DNA from: Escarpia spicata
Lineage: Eukaryota > Annelida > Polychaeta > Sabellida > Siboglinidae
Reading direction: 5' to 3'
Assembly: GCA_963995525.1 (NCBI GenBank)
Contig: OZ023206.1
Span: forward strand, 45,928,990-45,992,989
DNA length: 64,000 nt
Shown here: in pieces, positions 24,082-36,639 of the stretch
How positions within the stretch are numbered: the first letter of the stretch is position 1
Layout: each line of letters starts with the position of its first letter
Made by a program: the position numbers and the translations under genes
Notes under the pieces: generated by a model
The model's database searches: none
The model's input: the letters and a program-made list of their open reading frames with translations, nothing else
What the model was told of the DNA's origin: nothing

Positions 24082-24686
24082 GTGTCGCTCTTGATGTCCT
24101 TTCATGATACCAGTCACGCAAATGTGTCGGTTATCGGTGACATCAAAGTTCAAAGCAAACGAGGCAATGCAATACCGCCGCCTGAGCGCGTTCACTTTCC
24201 GTCTCATGTACTTGATGAAGGAAAGGGAAGCTTCGGAACTGCCTCGTCTGGCACAATCGGACGTTTACTGTACGTTTTTCAGATTCGTGATCAATGCGGG
24301 CTAGAAAGAAGTTTTTAAAAATGTTTCAATTTCGATTACAAATATTCAACTATTACTTCCTTGTGCACTTGTTTTCCCTGAAGCATATTGCGCTGGTTGG
24401 AATATGTTTCACATGTTGCTCAATGTCCACTAACAGTCCAGCAATCAACACAAACACTGCTGAAACATTATTGTACAACGGATTTATTCCTGGTCGCCTA
24501 ACTCCAAAAGGTAATGAGCGTGATCGACCCATCTATTTGCCTATCGATAGGGGCTTGATTGGAGAATGGAATGCATCTGCATGCACGGATATCCCTTGCG
24601 CAATCGCCATGTACCGCATGATGTCCAATATCCGTAGCGTACCATGGACAGGTTGTGTCGGACTCTTTTCTATGGACATACTCTAA
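24082..24686 (+). other. Unrecognised protein-like open frames
   Basis: Two adjoining frames look more protein-like than their surroundings. One at 24082-24318 contains VIGDIKVQSKRGNAIPPPER and HVLDEGKGSFGTASSGTIG. The other at 24294-24686 contains NTAETLLYNGFIPGRLTPKG and RPIYLPIDRGLIGEWNASAC, with a stop near 24684. I do not recognise either. There is no clear splice context; they could be remnants of a mobile-element gene. Confidence 0.25.
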
Positions 24687-24689
24687 ACC

Positions 24690-25480
24690 AGCAAGGAAGA
24701 CTTATACATTCGACTCCCTTTTCGCACGCAGCCACTATTCTGCTACCACTAGTTGTAAACGTGAGTACAGCGTAAGCACAGCCCACTACATATGTTGTGA
24801 AATATGATACACTATGACATATGACGCATCACACAGACATGTGTTCATACAGCCACCATGTTGAAAATAGAAAACCAATATATTGCATGATTCATGATTG
24901 GGGACAGCAGACGTGCGTAAAATAATACTAATATAAATGTCATATTAATAGGTGTTTTAATATTCATATCATTAAAACTAAAGGCTCAATGTAAACGACG
25001 GAAAAGTGTACCTACATAATACTCTAGTAATGTATTCAATTCTCCAGAGTAGGATCTAAATATATACGATGTATAAACACCTGCTGTAAAGGTGTGAGAC
25101 GGGAAAGATTTCTGAAAAAATAGAACAACAACAAAGCGTATATTATTAGGTGTTAAACTGCCAACTTCCTTAATCAGGTGCCGTCACTTTATAAACATTT
25201 ATTTACCCTGGGTTTTTACAGAGATCTCAATCGAATGGGATAACTACGCATGATTGTGCACAACCATTCAATAAAAGCATCGTGAGTGAAGTGTGCTCGG
25301 ATTTTGAGCAGTGATCGTTATCAGGAAAAATAATCAATTGACGCGCGCAATCAGGATGCGGAAAAGAACTATAGTTCGTAGCCCAGAGGTATCGGGCCTA
25401 AGGCAAAAACTGTCATGTGACAATGTCGTGTTTTATAATTAGCGCTGCAGTCAGCCTTTAGAGTTCTATTAAGGGGCGAG
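24690..25480. other. Gene-free stretch
   Basis: AT-rich sequence with no supported feature before the composite repeat array starts. Confidence 0.5.
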
Positions 25481-28185
25481 TAGATAATGCGTGTAGATAC
25501 AGAAATTAACCAATGCGTAGCCAACCAATCGCGACTGAACGTTGAAAGGGTGAGGAAATCCCTGCAGTATTTTAAAGCCCGTCAGCAGCGTTAACTACTA
25601 CGCCAGTTGGAGAGGGTTATACGTTTATGTGGCTGCCAGATAACAGTCGTCGTCACACGTGTTTTCGTGTAGCTCAGCAAAATGAATACTAGCCAGTAGT
25701 TTTCTGTCATAAGTGTATGTGCGTTGGTGAGTGTGTGCGTGTGTGCGCATATGCGTGTGTGAGCGTGCGTGTATGTGTATGGACTTGTGCGTTAGCTTGT
25801 GTATGTTTCCTTGTGAGTTTGTGTGTGTGCGTGCATGCGCGTATGTGCATGTGTTTGTGCGCGCGTTTGTGAGTATGCGCGTGCGCACGTGTGCTCGTAT
25901 ATGTGTGTGGTTGCTCTCACATCCTACTAGACGTGTTTGCTGGTATGTCGCGTTTGCACATATGCATTCGTGGCGTGCGTGTGCATGTTCGCGTGCATGT
26001 ATATGTATGGGCGTGTGCGTGTGTACGCTTGTGCGTTATCTTGTGTATGTTTCCTTGTGAGTTTATGTGTGCTGGCGTATGTGTTTGTGTATGTATGAAA
26101 GTGTGTGTGTGTTTGCGTGCGTGCGTATGTATATATGCGTGTGTTTGTGCGCGCGTTTGTGAATGTCCGCATGTGCACGTGTGCGCGTATTTGTGTATGT
26201 CTTTTAAAACCACTGACGTGTGCCTGTCGACTCTAATTACTCCTGTTCTTGCTGACAGGCCACGCGAATTGGATTATATAGATAACATTGTTGTTTTTGG
26301 TAATTCCACACCTAAACGCATCAACAGAATTTCTATTAAAACTGATTTAAATAAATAATGGATTTATCTTTGGGAAATGCTATGCAATTTCACATTTTCT
26401 ATCTGTGTCAAGAGAAGACGGAGGTCATTGTAGAATTGTGGTAGAACCTTTGACAGTTGAGGTCGCACTATTTATACCACTTAATTATCTAAGAGCGGGT
26501 TGGTCTATTTCACCCGGTTCTATAAGTGAATGATCCCCAATTAAGAACACAATAATTGCAGCGTAGTTCAGTTGCAGGGATTCCAAACCTGGTAGATCAT
26601 GGTGGATCCTTTGTTTATTGAAGATGATAACAGGGATAAGGATAAGGGGAGGTCCCGTAATCTGTTGAAACGCGGAGAACAGATAAGGTCAATTTCAGCC
26701 GCCTATGGCTCTGTCAGTTGGCAAAACATTAACGATCACGGCATTGTGTTTTGTATAACACAATGAAGCGATATGATGACTTTCTTGAAGTCGGAAACAA
26801 ACTGCCGTCCCAGCATGCTGTCAGATTATCACGCTAGGGAATCTAACATTCTGCATATAAAATGGTTGGCAGCTTGTAACACAAAATGCCTACGAAAATT
26901 CTTCTGAGCACTTTTCTCGACCTTGGCCGCCCATCTAAGTAGGGAAAGGGGCGCTAGTTGTTGGAGATTGTTGTCGATGCAGTTTCTCAGTTATGGCCGG
27001 TTCATCTGCTGCTCTCCGACATCAACGTTGATTTATTACAGTATGATGTAGTTTCAGCACGGAGGTTGTAAATCCGATGAAGGTTACTGTAAACATACAC
27101 TCAAGGCACAACAAGTTGGGTGGACGAATATGGTAATGAAATTACTTAATAAAGGACCGAACACTAACACGGAGGATACGAATTAAAAATAAGTTTTATA
27201 TGATAAATAATTAACATCCTAATGAATGGTGCATAATTAACAATTCACATGTGTAGGTTTATGAATTAAATGTAGCGGCACACGAGGCGCAACAGCGATA
27301 TAGCAATATCACGAATCGATCAAGGTATACACCCAACGCCTTTGTCTACGGTGTCGCAAATTATAAGTAATTATATGAGGTTCTATGCAAAGGCGGCCAG
27401 CCTGCAAAAAGCTACAGCCAGCGATAAGAAGGACATGTTCACCCATGCGTGTCATAACGACACAGACCGAATGCTGAAAGGGCGGGACATTCCCGTAGTG
27501 TTTTGAAGTGTGTCAATAGCGTTGCGAAAAGAGTTGGTAGAGTATTATGTTTGGCTGAATTTCGTACCGTCTTTTTGTTTATTATGACAAGCACTTAAAA
27601 GTTTATTTCAGGTTTATTTTGGCACATGATTTATGCATAAAATAAACACTGTTCCTTGTTTGTTGTTTTATGGAAGGCTGAGCTGCAGTATCTGTAATGT
27701 GATATTCCTCCATCTAACAGGCCTAGTAGTCACAATGTAGAGACTGGAGTCGGCCCTGGTCGAAAACAGCTAATTAACTAAATCATTAATAGTTCATACA
27801 TAAATATATTGTGAGTTCTTTCCCTGCAGCTGCACTCAGTCTTGGCCTTTGCAACCTCCTTCTAATTCGTTATTTTCAGTGTCATGTATTAATTACATAT
27901 ATCTCAGTAAGCCTTTTAAGTCGACATTGATTTAAGTATTTATATAAAATGTGTTTTCTCTTCATAGTCACGATATGTTATTTTTGTCTACCTGTATGTT
28001 TTCAAAACAAACGTTACTCTCATGAAGATGAAATTTGTCATACCTATAATCAATCTAGAATATTTGTTCAAAATAGTGCACAAATCAGCTTTGCCAAAAC
28101 CCTGCTTTACATATCTCCTGTCTTGGTCTATGTACGCACAAAAACGTAGTAAAAAGAATCAGGTTGTAACCCATCTTTTACATTA

Positions 28186-29530
28186 TATATTATTCTTCTT
28201 TTGGCAGGTGATGTGTCAATTAATCCTGGTCCAAAAAAAAATATTTTTATACGCTCTGCGACTATCAATCTTAGATCTATTCGTCACAAATCTGCTGCCC
28301 TCTCTGATTTAATAGCATCAAAACATATTGATATTTTAGCAATGCCTGAGACATGGTTGACAAAAAATTATACAGTCTCCTGTCTTGCTGACATCACTCC
28401 TCGTGGCTTTTCTATACACAATCATCCACTCCAGTCAGGTAGTGGTAGTGGTGTCGCATTTCTGGTTTCTGATTTGTTCAAGGTAGAAATCCTTCATTCA
28501 CCTGTATACCACTGCTTCGAAGCATTATGTATTCTTATAAAAGGTTTATCTATGTCTGGTAATTTTATTTGCATATATCGTCCTCCTGGAAACACAAGTA
28601 CATTTTTTTATGAATTTCAAGATTTTCTTGAAACAACGTTACAATTACATGAAGAATTCTATATTCTAGGTGATTTCAATATCCATGTTGATTACCTATC
28701 CTTAATACAAGGTTATCCAAGGATGCACTTCAAACGTTTGACTTACAACAGCATGTCACATTCCCTGCTCGTGTGGTTTTGACCCTTTTCCCACATTTCT
28801 ACTGAAAAGTTGCATTGATCAACTGGTTTATCCTGTTTCAAATATTATAAATATGTCAATGCAGGATGGTGTTGCTCCATACGAATTCAAGCATAAAAAT
28901 TACCTTCCTATCGCAAATCTTATTTTCTGTCGAAAGTATTGGAGAAGATTGTTGCAACACATTTATTCACAGCATTTATCAAATTATCTACAATCTGCAT
29001 ATAAGCGATTTCATTCAACTGAGACGGCTCTCCTTAAAATACACAATGACATTGGTATTTTTCAGACCGAAACCAAAGCATTAACATATCTGGTTCACTA
29101 TCATGCCAGAACACCTTCCATTTGGTGTCCCACAAGGTTCTATCCTTGGCCCTGTTCTGTTTAGCTTATACACTACATCCCTTAGTTGAGTCATAACAAG
29201 TCATAATATAAATCGTCACTTGTTTGCTGACGACACACAGGTGTATATATCACTTTCACCAACTGATACACATACATCCTCATCAACTTTAAATGACATC
29301 TTGCTGTGGATGGAAGCAAGTAAATTTAAGCTAAATTAAGATAAAACTGATATAATTGTTATTAGCACTAAACAACAACGAAATAAGGTTGTTAACTACT
29401 TTCCAGTTAAATTGCTTGGTAATGATACATCACCATCATTTACTGTTCGCAATCTAGGTGTTATCTTTGACAGTCATTTCAGCTTGAAGCAGAACATTTC
29501 ACAAATATGTAAATCCTGTTTCTACCATAT
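28186..29530 (+). pseudogene. L2/CR1-like LINE relic: endonuclease plus RT fragments
   Basis: It starts with LLLAGDVSINPGP (28186-28236), a 2A-like motif, then an APE-type endonuclease: TINLRSIRHKSAALSD, DILAMPETWLT, FICIYRPPG and ILGDFNIHVD (28258-28700). Decayed RT follows with frame changes: PVSNIINMSMQDG, STETALLKIHND, VPQGSILGPVLFSLY, the catalytic FADDTQVY (about 29224-29247) and RNLGVIFDSHF. It ends abruptly at about 29530, where block d of the array resumes. Copies 2 and 3 lack it, so it inserted into, or was lost around, copy 1 only. Confidence 0.75.
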
Positions 29531-30093
29531 TACGTATTAAAAGTCCACACCCCAAATTCATATATTATTTGTATTACCATTGTCATCGATAGAAACGAAT
29601 TTAGCTTTAGGAATCAAAGTGCAATTGATAAAGAGTTAAACCTTTTGCGGACTGTGTTATTTTCTTATTGCGATCATAGTGTCTATATTTTATGATATGT
29701 TTATTCAGTTCACATGACTCAATGAATTAACACCCTTCAATTAATATAATACCACCATGGTGAAAAGACAGGCATGGCGCAGCTGAAATACCACCAAGTG
29801 TTAAGAAAGAATTGTGAACACATGCGGTGCTATTGAATGGCAGATCAGTGGGTGGTCAAATAATCGGGAGAAACGCGATGAATAGACAAGTTCTACACTA
29901 GCCACGTGTGGCCCGTTATTTTAGCAGAACGTTAAAGACGGGTGGAGGCTAAGACAGCTAAAAGTCTGCATGACACGTAATAACTGTAATAATATCATAA
30001 TACGTTTGAATCAAAATAGCAACGTCAAAATGGAAAAGTGAAGACAAGTATCTATTCGAGTATGACCCTGAATTCAAGGAGAAAGAGGAAAGT

Positions 30094-30492
30094 GAAATCA
30101 AGTGAAGATAAGTGTCTAGTCCACGTGAAGACAAGTGTCTAGTCTAAGTGAAGACAAGGGTCTAGTCCAAGTGAAGACAAGGGTCTAGTCCAAGTGAAGA
30201 GAAGTGTCTAGTCCAAGTGAAGACAAGGGTCTAGTCCAAGTGAAGACAAGTGTCTAGTCCAAGTGAAGACAAGTGTCTAGTCCGAGTTAAGACAAGTGTC
30301 TAGTCCAAGTGAAGACAAGTGTCTAGTCCAAGTGAAGACAATGGTCTAGTCCAAGTGAAGACAAGATTCTAGTCCAAGTGAAGACAATAGTCTAGTCCAA
30401 GTGAATAAAATGTATAGTCCAAGTGAAGACAAGTGTCTAGCCCAAGTGAAGACAATGGTCTAGTCCAATTGAAGACACCTATCTAGTCCGGT
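30094..30492. repeat. 23-bp minisatellite, about 17 copies
   Basis: The unit AAGTGAAGACAAGTGTCTAG plus TCC is repeated with few changes. The corresponding place in array copy 2 (about 36080) has a single unit, so this is a copy-specific expansion. Confidence 0.9.
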
Positions 30493-30647
30493 ATGTCCCG
30501 GAATTCAGAGAGAAAGATGAAAACAACAACAACAACAAATCCAACAACAACGGAACTTGGATGTTGAAACAGACATACGATTTTAGTACATGGAACTTAT
30601 TCTCCAGCTACTTAGGTTTCTATTGTTTAAACTGCTATGATACACAA

Positions 30648-30745
30648 ATGGTACTAAGAACGGAACATTCTAAATAATTCTAGTTGATATATATATATAT
30701 ATATATCAACTAGAGTTATTTATAATTTTCCGTTCTTAGTACCAT
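30648..30745. repeat. Hairpin-forming inverted repeat
   Basis: Perfect 16-bp outer arms ATGGTACTAAGAACGG (30648-30663) and their complement (30730-30745) flank an inner near-perfect palindrome TCTAGTTGATATAT... (30680-30714). Array copy 2 keeps only the left arm (about 36262). Confidence 0.8.
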
Positions 30746-31089
30746 CCTGAATAGTAAGTTATACCATCTTATTTAATGAGTCTTACTAATAAGCGTCAGT
30801 AAACTACACTACGAGAAATGAGAAATGCATTGTCTATGTGTAATGTGTTTTGGTTTGTGTAATGCATTGTTTATGTGTAGTTTGTTTTGTTTGTATCGCG
30901 CCTCTATATGGCTGCACCAAGAACACGCTGGTGGATAACTTACATGTTCATATGTTTTAACTGGGGTGCAACAGTGCAATTTTAGATTTGTTTTTATTAA
31001 TGTCTCTGGGCGAAGGTGAACTGCGCTATTTTAACAAGTACTTAATGACATGTTAGCATTGTGTATAGTGAACTGGGCCTGTGTATAAC

Positions 31090-33005
31090 ATTGCAGCTGG
31101 TTGACCAGGCGTGACGACCACAAGAACATTGCAATGGCACATCATGATCACGTACAATATAATGGATCTACTGCGAATTGGACGTTCTATTATTACTGGA
31201 TGCAACATTTCAACAGATTATTGTGTGGCACAACTTGGACCACTAGAACGCTAGTACAATCGGCGGACTCGCAGGGGGTGTAGGGCAGGGAGGTCAAAGC
31301 AAAGACCCATTCCTGTACCGATTATTCCTCGCTCCCCGTCATTGATTATCGTGAGACTTGAAACCTACACATCGAATTTCATTCGAGTAGACAGTGTATG
31401 TGACATGCCATCTGTACGCCAAGTGTCTTTCTGCTTGTAGAATGCCAGATCGGTGTGTGGCGGGAAGCAAAGGGGAAAGCGACCATCATATGTGACCTCA
31501 TTGAGGGCAATGACCTAGATATACTCGCCACCACAAAGGCGTGGCTGAGTGCTGATATCTCCGTCTCTACTGGTTGCATCACACCAGCTGGCTACCGACT
31601 TCGAACGTACGGCACTGGTTGTGGTGTTGAAGTCGTCTACAAGTCTGGCTTCACAATGCGACAAATCGAGATGCCGAAATCAAAGACATTCGAATCGATG
31701 TGTCTATATCTCAGCAATGGCACTCAATCTGTTCGTCTTCTTGTCGTCTCCGCAAACACTAAGAATGGCTTTACAACTGCGGAATTTCTCCTAGAGTTTG
31801 GTGATTTGTTGGACACCATGTCGACGTATATGTCAAACATTCTGATCACAGGTGATTTTAACTTCCACATGGCCATCAGACAATGATACTAATGTCTTTG
31901 AAAACATCCTAAATACGGCAGATCATACACAGCACGTGGAAGTCCCGACGCATGTTGCGGGACATACCATTGAATTGTTTATAACGCGTTCATCTGATAC
32001 GTTTCTGAACAATATAAGAACATACATTCCACACATGTCAGACCATTGCATCATTGCACACTGAAACTCGTGACACCAAACATCCGGATAACGACGACGC
32101 GTCGGAATTATCGACAGATCAATACCACTGCGAAATGTAACGAAATCCGATCGCTGCTACTGTCAAAACATCTGTCTGATGTCATAAACTACGCTGTTGA
32201 CATGCACAATGAAACCGTTGCGGCTATCATTGACAAGCAAGCACCGTTAAAGACCAGCACAGTGACTGTACGATCACACACGTCATGGTGTAATGATGAC
32301 ATACGATCACAAAAGTTTGTTAGACGACAGCAGGATAAAACATGGAGAAAATCTGGACTGGGGTCTGACAGGCTTGCGTTCTACCTGCAGCGCCAGCTCG
32401 TCACTTTGTCTGTGCACCATGCAAAACTTGAATAAAACACGAATCAAATTGCTGACGCATCTGGTGACCAGAAGCAGCTGTTCAAGATTGTTGCCAAGCT
32501 CCTACACACTGATAATGACACACCACTACCGCCATGTGACTCGTCTGACACCCTGGCAATGCGGTTCTCGGATTATTTCTCAAAAAATATCTCGAAAATT
32601 CGGTCTGAACTGAATCAGTGTAAATGCCTCTGCTGAGAATGCACCGCAGACTGCATTTAAGCCAGCCACTGAGGCTGAAATTGGAATGCTGTTGGAGTAA
32701 TCGCCAGTGGAATCTTGTGAACTTGATCCCATTCCGACATGGTTTCTTAGAAACTGTGCGCATGATGTTGTACATGTGTGACAATTGTTAACCTGTCTCT
32801 GAGAACGGGGTAATGCCTTGTCACTAGAAGGAAGGGCACATCAGGCCAGTACTCAACAAACCGAGTCTAGGCAAAACCCTCGTGAATAAAATGTGTAAAA
32901 TCTACCATATCTATCGAAGACAATAGAACGTTTCCTTGCCTCGAGATTGTCAGCTAAAATGTCAGAGCACAATTTCTGTGAGCCCTATCCCAGCGTTTGT
33001 ACTAT
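31090..33005 (+). pseudogene. L2/CR1-like LINE relic, array copy 1 (3'-truncated)
   Basis: Endonuclease landmarks: ATIICDLIEGNDLDILA, GCGVEVVYKSG, ILITGDFNFHM (31455-31880), and a THVAGHTIELFITRSSD C-terminal part (31930-32060). An RT N-terminal region follows with ELDPIPTWFLRN-like sequence near 32720 and a KTLVNKM region near 32880, ending at an AT repeat (33014). Numerous frame changes. The catalytic RT motifs are absent because the copy is cut at its 3' side. Confidence 0.72.
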
Positions 33006-33006
33006 T

Positions 33007-33013
<7 letters not shown>

Positions 33014-33076
<63 letters not shown>
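33014..33076. repeat. (AT)n microsatellite ending LINE copy 1
   Basis: AT run broken once by GT. Equivalent runs occur at 34308-34376 and 38533-38590, each at a block boundary of the array. Confidence 0.9.
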
Positions 33077-33079
<3 letters not shown>

Positions 33080-34307
33080 ATTACTAATTACTCCTGTTCT
33101 TGCTGAATGGCCACGCGAATTGAATTATATATATAAAATTGTTGTTGTTGTTGTAATTCCACACCTAAACGCATCAACTGAATTGCTATTAAAACTGATT
33201 TACATAGATCATGAATTTAGCTTTGGGAACTGCTATGCAACTTCATGTTTTCGATCTGTGTCCAGAGAAGACGGAGGTCATTGTAGAATTGTAGTCGAAC
33301 AACGACAGTTGAGGTCGTACTATTTACACTACTTAGTTGTGTTAGAGCATGTTGGCCCATTTCAACAGGTTATCTAATTGAACCATCTGCAATTAAGAAC
33401 ACAGTTCTACTTTGGATTATAGTGTATAAATGAAGTTGTTATTATTATTATTACTATTATTACTATTATTAGTAAGCGCTTCAAATGATTTGCTATTAAA
33501 ATTGATTTAAATAAACAATGAAATTGGCTTTGGGAACTGCTATGCATTTTCACATGTTCTGACTGTGTCCAGAGAAGATGGAGGTCATTGTGCAATTGTG
33601 GACGAACCTTTGACAGTTGAGGTCGCACTATTTATACCACGTAGTTATCTTAGAGCTGGTTGGTCCAGTTAACGGTTCTGTAAGTGAACGATCTGCAAAT
33701 AAGAACACAGTAAGTGCAGCATAGTTCAATGGCAGCCAAACCCGACCGATCATTATTAATCCTTGTTTAAGAAGCTTTTTTTAAATACAGTGCCTTTGAA
33801 GGGGAGAACAGGGGGAGGTCCCGTAATCTCTTCTTGAAAAGCGGTGAACAGATAAGTTCTACTCGAGCCACCTATGGCTCTGTCAGTTGGCAAAACATCA
33901 ACGATCGCGGCATCGTGTTTTGTACAACACAATGAAGCGATATGGTGACTTCCTTGATGTCGGAAACAAACTGCCGTCCCACCATGCTGTCAGACGATCA
34001 CGCTAGGGAATCGAATATTCTGCATATAAAATGGTTGGCAGCCTGTAACACAAAATATCTATGAAACTTTTTCTGAGCACTTTGCTCGGCCTTGGCCGCC
34101 TGTCTAAGAAGGGAGAAGAGTGCTGTTGGAGATTTGTGTCGATGCAGTTTCTCAGTTATGGCCGGTTCATCCTGCTGCTCTCCGACATCACATTGAAAGA
34201 CGTGTCTGTTGATATGTTACAACATTATGTAGTTTCGGCACGGAGGTTGTAAATCCGATGAAGCATGCCATAAATATATACACAATTAACAAAACATTGG
34301 GTGGACG

Positions 34308-34376
<69 letters not shown>

Positions 34377-35541
34377 GTAGTACAAACGCTGGGATTTGTG
34401 GTTTATAAATAAATTGGAGTGAAGTATAACAACGATTAAGTCGATAAACTATTATGCGACGTTAAACGCGATCCATCATTGTATTCGCCTAATCTCTTTG
34501 CTACAGTATATTGAAACATGATTACTTGTATGGTATTCCAAATCAAAAGCGAGAAGACGACAAAAGCCGACACAATGCGAGTAGATAATGCGAGAAGATA
34601 CAGAAATTCACCCATGCATAGCCAATCAATCGCGACTGAACGCTGAAATGGTGGGGAAATCCCCGCAGTATTTCAAAGCGCGTCAAGCAACGTTAATTAC
34701 TACGGAGAGGGTTATACGTTTAGCTGTTTGCCAGATCACAGTCGTCATCACGCGTGTTTTGGTGTAGCTCAGCAAAATGAATACCAGCCAGTAGTGTTCT
34801 GTTATAAGTGTGTGTGCGTTGGTGAGTGTGTGCATGTGCGCGCATATATGTGTGTTTGTGTGGGTGTACATGTGCGCGTGCATGTATGTGTATTGACGTG
34901 TGCATGTGGGCGCTTGTGCGTTAGCTTGTGTATGTTTCCTTGTGAATGAAACATCCACACAATTCACAACAGGTTGGGTGGACGAATATGGTAATCACAT
35001 TTCCTGATAACGGACCGAAGGCTAATACGGAGGACGCGAATTTAACATGAATTTGTAAGATAAATAAATGTACATTTCCGAAAAATAGTTAGTCACTTTT
35101 ATGAATCGATATGTCATAATTTGCTATGAGAAATACCAAGAGAATAATAATAACATTCTTGTGAAAAATATCACGGATCGATCAAGATATACACCCAACG
35201 GCTTTGTCTACGGTATCGCAAATTATAAGTAATTAAATGATGTTCTATGAAAAGGCAGCCGGCCAGCAAAAGGCGACAGCCAGCGATAAGAAGAACATGT
35301 ACACCCATGCGTGTCACACCAACACAGACTGAATGCTGAAAGGGCGGGACTAGTGTATGGAAGTGTGTCAACAGCCGTGCACTGCGAAGAGTGTTGGTAC
35401 AATTATTTGTTTGTCGGAATGTCGGTTTGAAAGACTTCATCGTATATGTGTAGCACAGCAATCAGTACACAGCGGTTTTCATGTTTGTTTTTTGTGCTTG
35501 CGCGCCCGTGTGTGTACGCGCGTGTCTTGTGCTCGCATGTG

Positions 35542-35567
35542 TTTAATACGTAATATTACGTATTAAA
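35542..35567. repeat. 26-bp perfect palindrome at an array junction
   Basis: TTTAATACGTAATATTACGT and onward reads the same on both strands over 26 bases. It lies at the boundary between a GT-rich tail and block d. The same palindrome occurs at 39759-39784. Confidence 0.85.
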
Positions 35568-36639
35568 ATTCCACACCCCAAATTCATCTACTAGTTGTAT
35601 TACCATTGTCATCGATATAAACGAGTTTAGCTTTAGAAGGAATAAAAGTGCAAATAATAAAAAATTAAACCTTTTGCTGACTGTGTTATTTTCTTATTGC
35701 GATCATAGTATCTAGCGGAGGTAGTTATTTGATGACATGTTGTTCAGTTCACATGACTCTATGAATTAACGCCCTTCAATTAATATAATCCTACTGTGTA
35801 GAAATGACAGGCATGGTGCAGCTGAAAGACCAGAAAGTGGTAAGTAAGAAATGTGAACACATGCGGTGCTATTGAATGGAAGAACAAGGGGAGGTCAATA
35901 AGTATGTTGAAACGCGGTGAGTAGATACGTTTTACATTAGCCGCCTGTGGCGCCGTTATTTTAGCAGAACGTTAAAGACCGGTGGAGGCTAAGACAGTCA
36001 AAAGTATGCATGACACGTAATAACTGGAATGATATCATATTACGTTTGATTCAAAATAGCTACATGCAAATGGAAACGCGGAGACAAGTATCTAGTCCAG
36101 TATGTCCGGAATTCAGGGAGAAAGAGGAAAACAACAACAACAACAAATCAAACAACAACGGAGCTTGGATGTTGAACCATACATACCATTTTAGTACATG
36201 GAACATATTCGCCCGCTATTTGGGTTTCGCTGTTATATTGTTCAAACTGCCATGATACACAAAATGGTACTAAGAACGGACAATTATATTCTAAATAAAT
36301 CTAGTTGATCTGTTTAGATATATATATATATTCTCAATATTAAGCAAGTTATACCTTCTTATTTAATGAGTCTTACTAATAAACGTCAGTAAACTACACT
36401 ACGAGAAAGGCGAAATGCATTGTTTATGTGTAGTGTTTCGCCTCTATATGGCTGCACCAAAGACAAGCTCGTGGATATCTTACATTGTTATATGTTTTTA
36501 CTGTGCTACAGCAGTGCAATTTTAGAGTTGTTTTTACAGTTCTTGATTACATTGCAGCATTTTAGTAATTTATGTACATTGTATAGCTGTATAATGAACT
36601 GCACCTGTGTCACAACATTTCAGCTGGGTTGACCAGGCG

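Larger units (their letters stand above)
25490..34400 (+). repeat. Composite repeat array, copy 1
   Basis: Sub-blocks in order: GT-rich block a (25490-26080), block b (26220-27095, also at 33085-34300), block c (27115-27560), an inserted LINE (27.9-29.5 kb), block d (29530-31080) with a minisatellite, LINE block e (31080-33005) and AT repeats. Blocks a, c, d and e recur in the same order at 34570-38520 and, partly, at 38780-41790. Block identity between copies 1 and 2 looks above 90 percent. Confidence 0.8.

Noticed and set aside
27949..28312. Separate small genes upstream of the LINE endonuclease
   Set aside because: Short, AT-rich overlapping frames; at best the decayed leader of the LINE.
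30094..30492. Possible CRISPR-like array because of regular 23-bp repeats
   Set aside because: Units are directly adjacent with no spacers, and the genome is clearly animal.
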